Shown: positions 60,966 to 64,000 of the stretch, piece after piece
Numbering within the stretch: the first letter of the stretch is position 1
Layout of the letters: each line of letters begins with the position of its first letter
From: DATLGB01 sp963726825
GTDB taxonomy: Bacteria > Actinomycetota > Thermoleophilia > Solirubrobacterales > Solirubrobacteraceae
DNA length: 64,000 nucleotides
Reading direction: 5' to 3'
NCBI GenBank assembly: GCA_963726825.1
Contig: CAVSDT010000001.1
Location: 1,116,001 to 1,180,000 of the forward strand
Notes under the pieces: generated by a model
Database searches by the model: none
Told to the model about the DNA's origin: nothing
The model's input: only the letters and a program-made list of their open reading frames with translations
Position numbers and translations under genes: made by a program

Positions 60966-62216
60966 ATGCACGTCGGTGTCGTCGGGCTCGGATACGTCGG
61001 GCTGCCGCTGGCCGTCGGCTTCGCCGAGGCGGGCCAGGAGGTCATCGCCTTCGACGTCGACGCCGGCAAGGTCGCCGCCATCGGCGCCGGCGAGTCCTAC
61101 GTCGAGGACGTCACGCCAGAGCGCCTCGCCGCCGCGCTGGACCGGATGCAGGCGACGACCGACACGGCCGCCCTCGGAGCTGCGGACGCGATCCTGATCT
61201 GCGTTCCGACGCCCCTGACGCCGAACCGCGAGCCGGACCTCGAAGCCCTCGAAGCCTCCGGATCGGCCGTCGGCGCCGTCCTGCGCCCCGGGCAGCTCGT
61301 CGTGCTGGAGTCGACCACGTACCCCGGGACGACGCGCGAGCGCCTGGCCCCGCTGCTGGAGGCGGGCAGCGGCCTGAAGGCCGGGTCGGACTTCAACCTC
61401 GCGTTCTCCCCCGAGCGCGTCGATCCCGGCCGCACCGACTTCACCCTGCGCACCACCCCCAAGGTCCTCGGCGGTCTCACCCCCGCCTGTGGCGACCGGG
61501 CGGAGGCGCTGTACGACCTCGTGTGCGACTCCGTCGTCCGCGTCTCCACACCAGAGGCCGCCGAGCTCAGCAAGCTCCTCGAGAACGTCTTCCGCTCGGT
61601 CAACATCGCGCTCGTCAACGAGCTCGCGATGCTCACCGACCGCATGGGCATCGACATCTGGGAGGTCGTCGACGCGGCCGCGACCAAGCCCTACGGCTTC
61701 ATGCGCTTCGACCCCGGGCCCGGGATGGGCGGCCACTGCCTCCCCGTCGACCCCTTCTACCTCGCCTGGCGGGCACGCGAGTTCGACACCACGACGGAGT
61801 TCGTCGAGCTCGCCGGCCGGATCAACCAGGAGATGCCCTACCACTGCGTCCAGCGGGTCGAGCGGGCGCTCAACGAGCACGCGAAGGCCGTCCGCGGGGC
61901 GAAGATCGCGCTCATCGGCGTGGCCTACAAGGGCGGGACCGGTGACACCCGCGAGGCGCCGGCGCTGAAGATCGCCGCGCTCCTGCTGGCCCTGGGCGCC
62001 GACCTGCACTACCACGACCCGTTCGTCCCGGAGCTGGAGGACAGCGGCTTGCGGGGCGAGTCGTTGAACGCCGTGCTCGACGGCGTCGACCTCGCGGTGG
62101 TCGTGACCGCGCACCCGGGGGTCGACCACGAGCGCGTCATCGAACGCGCTCCGCTCGTGCTCGATCTGCGTGGCATCACGCGCGGCCGCACGCTGCCGAA
62201 CGTCCAGCGCCTGTAG
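60966..62216 (+). CDS. UDP-N-acetylglucosamine/UDP-glucose 6-dehydrogenase (WbpA-like)
   Basis: This 416-residue enzyme has VGVVGLGYVGLPLAVGFAEAGQEV, CVPTPLTPNREPDL, VLESTTYPGTTRE, SPERVDPGRTDF and catalytic GMGGHCLPVDPFYLAW, matching WbpA/WbpO-type UDP-sugar dehydrogenases that make uronic acids. The C-terminal domain has VAYKGGTGDTREAPALKI. It starts at ATG 60966 on a leaderless transcript and is directly followed by the flippase (start 62217, no gap). Confidence 0.93.
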   Translation: MHVGVVGLGYVGLPLAVGFAEAGQEVIAFDVDAGKVAAIGAGESYVEDVTPERLAAALDRMQATTDTAALGAADAILICVPTPLTPNREPDLEALEASGSAVGAVLRPGQLVVLESTTYPGTTRERLAPLLEAGSGLKAGSDFNLAFSPERVDPGRTDFTLRTTPKVLGGLTPACGDRAEALYDLVCDSVVRVSTPEAAELSKLLENVFRSVNIALVNELAMLTDRMGIDIWEVVDAAATKPYGFMRFDPGPGMGGHCLPVDPFYLAWRAREFDTTTEFVELAGRINQEMPYHCVQRVERALNEHAKAVRGAKIALIGVAYKGGTGDTREAPALKIAALLLALGADLHYHDPFVPELEDSGLRGESLNAVLDGVDLAVVVTAHPGVDHERVIERAPLVLDLRGITRGRTLPNVQRL

Positions 62217-63566
62217 ATGACGGAGGCCGCTGAGCCGCGCCCCCTGACGGGCGGGGCCGTCCTCGGCGGCATCTCGCGCGTCGCGATCGCCGGTGCCGGC
62301 GCGCTCACGACGATCCTGATCGCCCGGCTGCTCGGGCCGGACGGGTCGGGCGGCTACTTCGTCGCCCAATCGGTGCTGTTGCTCCTGACCGTCGCGACGA
62401 CGCTGGGGATCGAGCACGGCATCGCGTACTACGTCTCCTCCGGCGCCTGGTCGCCGCGGCCCGCGTTGAGCGCGTCGCTGCGGATGGGTGCTGCGGCCTC
62501 CGTCGTCGGCGTCGTCGGCGCGCTCGTCGTACGCGCGCTGATCCCATCCGCGTTCGGCGGCCTGTCGCCGGTGATGACGCTCGTCGCGGCCGCGGCGCTG
62601 CCGGGCTGGCTGGCGTTCTTCTACACGAGCTACGTCGCGTTGGCGATCGACCGCTACGAGGCCTACGTCGTCCCGCCCGCCATGCAGGCCGTCGGGGCGA
62701 TGATGCTGGCCGGCGGCGGCGCGATCGCCTTCGGGCTGGAGGGGGCGATCGCCGGCATGGCCCTCGCCACGGCGCTCGTCGGTGTCGCGACGGTGCTCTG
62801 GGCCCGACGGCGCCTTCCCGACGGGGACGTCGATCCGGACGGCGCACTCAAGCGGGCAGTGAGCTTCGGGATCAAGGGCTACCTCGCCAACGCGCTGCAG
62901 ACCTTCGGGTCGCGCGCCGACATCTTCGTCCTCTCCGCGGTGACGAGCACGGCCGCCGTCGGCCACTACTCCGTCGCGATCGCCGTCACCACCGTCCTGT
63001 GGCTGCTGCCCAGTGCGCTGGCGGAGGTGCTGTTCCCCCGCGTCGCCCACCTCAGCGCGCAGGCGGGGGAGGACGCCGGCGCGCACCGCGAGATGGTCGA
63101 GGTCAAGAGCCTGCGCCACGTCGTCCTGCTCGTCGTCGCCGCGACGGCGGTGCTGGCCGCCGCGCTGCTGGTGCTCGTCGTCCCGGTCTACGGCGAGGAC
63201 TTCCGGGCGGCCATCGACCTCGGCCTGATCCTCCTGCCGGGGACGGCGCTCATGGGGATCTCCAACGTGCTGGCCTCGACGATCATCGGGCGCGGCAAGC
63301 CCGTCTACGGCCTCTACATCGTCCTGCTCACGCTGCCGCTGACGGTCGTCCTGTACGCCTGGTTGATCCCCGCAGAGGGGGCGACCGGCGCGGCGGTCGC
63401 GAAGTCGGTCACCTACCTCGCGACGTTCGTGCTGATGGCCGTCTTCTACCAGCGGCTCACGGGCCGCTCGGTCCTGCGGTCGATGGTGCCCGGGATGGCC
63501 GAGGTGCGGGACCTGGCCGCGATCCCCCGCGCCGGCGTCGGCTTCGTGCGCGGCCTACGCCGGTGA
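62217..63566 (+). CDS. Polysaccharide flippase (Wzx/MOP superfamily)
   Basis: This 449-residue membrane protein has about 12-14 helices, starting after a short charged end with GGISRVAIAGAGALTTILIARLLGPDGSGGYF, a hallmark of RfbX/Wzx exporters. Its central loop has KRAVSFGIKGYLANALQTFGSRADIFVLS. It would move a lipid-linked repeat unit across the membrane, feeding the ligase/polymerase gene elsewhere in the locus. Its ATG starts on the base after the previous gene's stop, so translation is coupled. Its end overlaps a convergent methyltransferase gene by 12 nt. Confidence 0.92.
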   Translation: MTEAAEPRPLTGGAVLGGISRVAIAGAGALTTILIARLLGPDGSGGYFVAQSVLLLLTVATTLGIEHGIAYYVSSGAWSPRPALSASLRMGAAASVVGVVGALVVRALIPSAFGGLSPVMTLVAAAALPGWLAFFYTSYVALAIDRYEAYVVPPAMQAVGAMMLAGGGAIAFGLEGAIAGMALATALVGVATVLWARRRLPDGDVDPDGALKRAVSFGIKGYLANALQTFGSRADIFVLSAVTSTAAVGHYSVAIAVTTVLWLLPSALAEVLFPRVAHLSAQAGEDAGAHREMVEVKSLRHVVLLVVAATAVLAAALLVLVVPVYGEDFRAAIDLGLILLPGTALMGISNVLASTIIGRGKPVYGLYIVLLTLPLTVVLYAWLIPAEGATGAAVAKSVTYLATFVLMAVFYQRLTGRSVLRSMVPGMAEVRDLAAIPRAGVGFVRGLRR

Positions 63567-64000
63567 GGCGACAGCGCGTAGGAGCTCGCCCTCGCTCGTG
63601 CGCCACTTGATGCGATGCACGACCGCGCCGACGGTGAAGCGGTCACGCGGCAGCGAGTAGGGCAGGCTCGTCGGCGTCTCGATCGTGTGCGGGTCAAAGC
63701 CCGCGCGCCGCAGCAACCGGCGCAGCGCGGCAGCCGTGTACTGCCCGACGTGGACCTCGGGCTCGAGCATCGGCCAGGCCGTGCCCATCGCCTTGCCGAT
63801 GCCGGAACCGGCGTTGGGGACCTCGAGGGCGAACACGCCGCCGGGCTTGAGTGCGGCGCGGACGTGGGCCAGCGCGCCGATCGGGTCTTCGATGTGCTCG
63901 AGGACGTGCCACAGCGTGATGACGTCGTAGGCGCCCGGAGCGAGGTCGGCGGACTCGAGCGTCGCGTTGGCGACGTCGAGACCGAGCTCGCGCGCCGCCT
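63555..64000 (-). CDS. Class I SAM-dependent methyltransferase, C-terminal part (cut by window end)
   Basis: The frame is open to the window end, so about 148 C-terminal residues are visible. The minus-strand sequence gives YDVITLWHVLEHIEDP and LKPGGVFALEVPN, motifs of Methyltransf_23-type enzymes, followed by a C-terminal region with HVGQYTAAALRRLLRRAGF that closes the fold. It would methylate a sugar or glycan end. The SAM-binding motif I lies beyond the window. Confidence 0.85.
   Translation of the reverse strand, partial: AARELGLDVANATLESADLAPGAYDVITLWHVLEHIEDPIGALAHVRAALKPGGVFALEVPNAGSGIGKAMGTAWPMLEPEVHVGQYTAAALRRLLRRAGFDPHTIETPTSLPYSLPRDRFTVGAVVHRIKWRTSEGELLRAVASPA

Noticed and set aside
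59838..63119. Very long open frame (over 1,000 codons) opposite the flippase and dehydrogenase genes
   Set aside because: It is antisense to well-supported genes and has Arg/Ala/Pro/Gly-rich shadow composition; only the aminotransferase is real on that strand.

Overview
The window is very GC-rich, densely packed DNA from a high-GC Gram-positive bacterium. The gene content points to a deep-branching actinobacterium, most likely Thermoleophilia/Solirubrobacterales: NarL/DesK-type kinases, a CGNR zinc-finger regulator, a subtilisin-inhibitor-like lipoprotein, Ser/Arg-rich secreted repeat proteins, and 4-nt ATGA/GTGA overlaps at almost every operon junction. The taxonomic call is an inference; no rRNA or other marker gene is present, and I see no tRNA, CRISPR array or replication origin.

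Layout. 1-12.8 kb is housekeeping and regulation: the end of a GGDEF/HD-GYP protein, an acyl-CoA mutase large subunit, two CNNM/CBS (CorC-like) membrane proteins behind a possible 28-codon leader ORF, a secreted HExxH peptidase, selA and selB separated by an inverted block of two sensor kinases and one response regulator, a ferritin and a tiny Cys-rich protein. 12.8-16.3 kb starts the surface-polysaccharide locus (UDP-sugar decarboxylase/epimerase, polyprenyl-phosphate sugar transferase, glycosyltransferase) and ends in a decayed IS481-type transposase. 16.8-20.6 kb is a ribose-type ABC importer divergent from a ribokinase. 21.1-24.0 kb is a Wzm/Wzt-type polysaccharide exporter with a small partner protein and a glycosyltransferase. 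24.0-27.3 kb holds accessory genes (HNH endonuclease, small membrane protein, cupin and CGNR regulator, azlCD).

27.3-51.7 kb is a long run of short head-to-head operons: about a dozen GT2/GT4 glycosyltransferases, a WecG/TagA-type transferase, methyltransferase, O-antigen-ligase-like polymerase with a TPR tail, a clan GH-A glycosidase, and four nucleotide-sugar SDR enzymes (GDP-mannose and CDP-glucose dehydratases and two epimerases). 51.9-57.6 kb carries a sigma-like/zinc-finger/TM protein followed by secreted proteins, the last two with internal frameshifts. 57.6-64 kb returns to polysaccharide genes: two nucleotide-sugar 6-dehydrogenases, a second WecG/TagA transferase, a DegT aminotransferase, a flippase and a methyltransferase cut by the window end. 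Together these genes would make activated sugars, build repeat units on a lipid carrier, move them by a flippase/ligase route and/or an ABC route, and trim them outside.

The most striking non-coding signals are: (i) a TANNNT -10 hexamer 6-11 nt upstream of 19 operon-head start codons, implying widespread leaderless transcription and supporting many start choices; (ii) at least two intergenic spacers under 30 nt where the opposed -10 hexamers overlap in one bidirectional element; (iii) a 49-bp palindrome present once between genes and once inside a glycosyltransferase coding sequence, where it is translated; and (iv) a possible proline-containing leader ORF coupled to the CorC-like operon.
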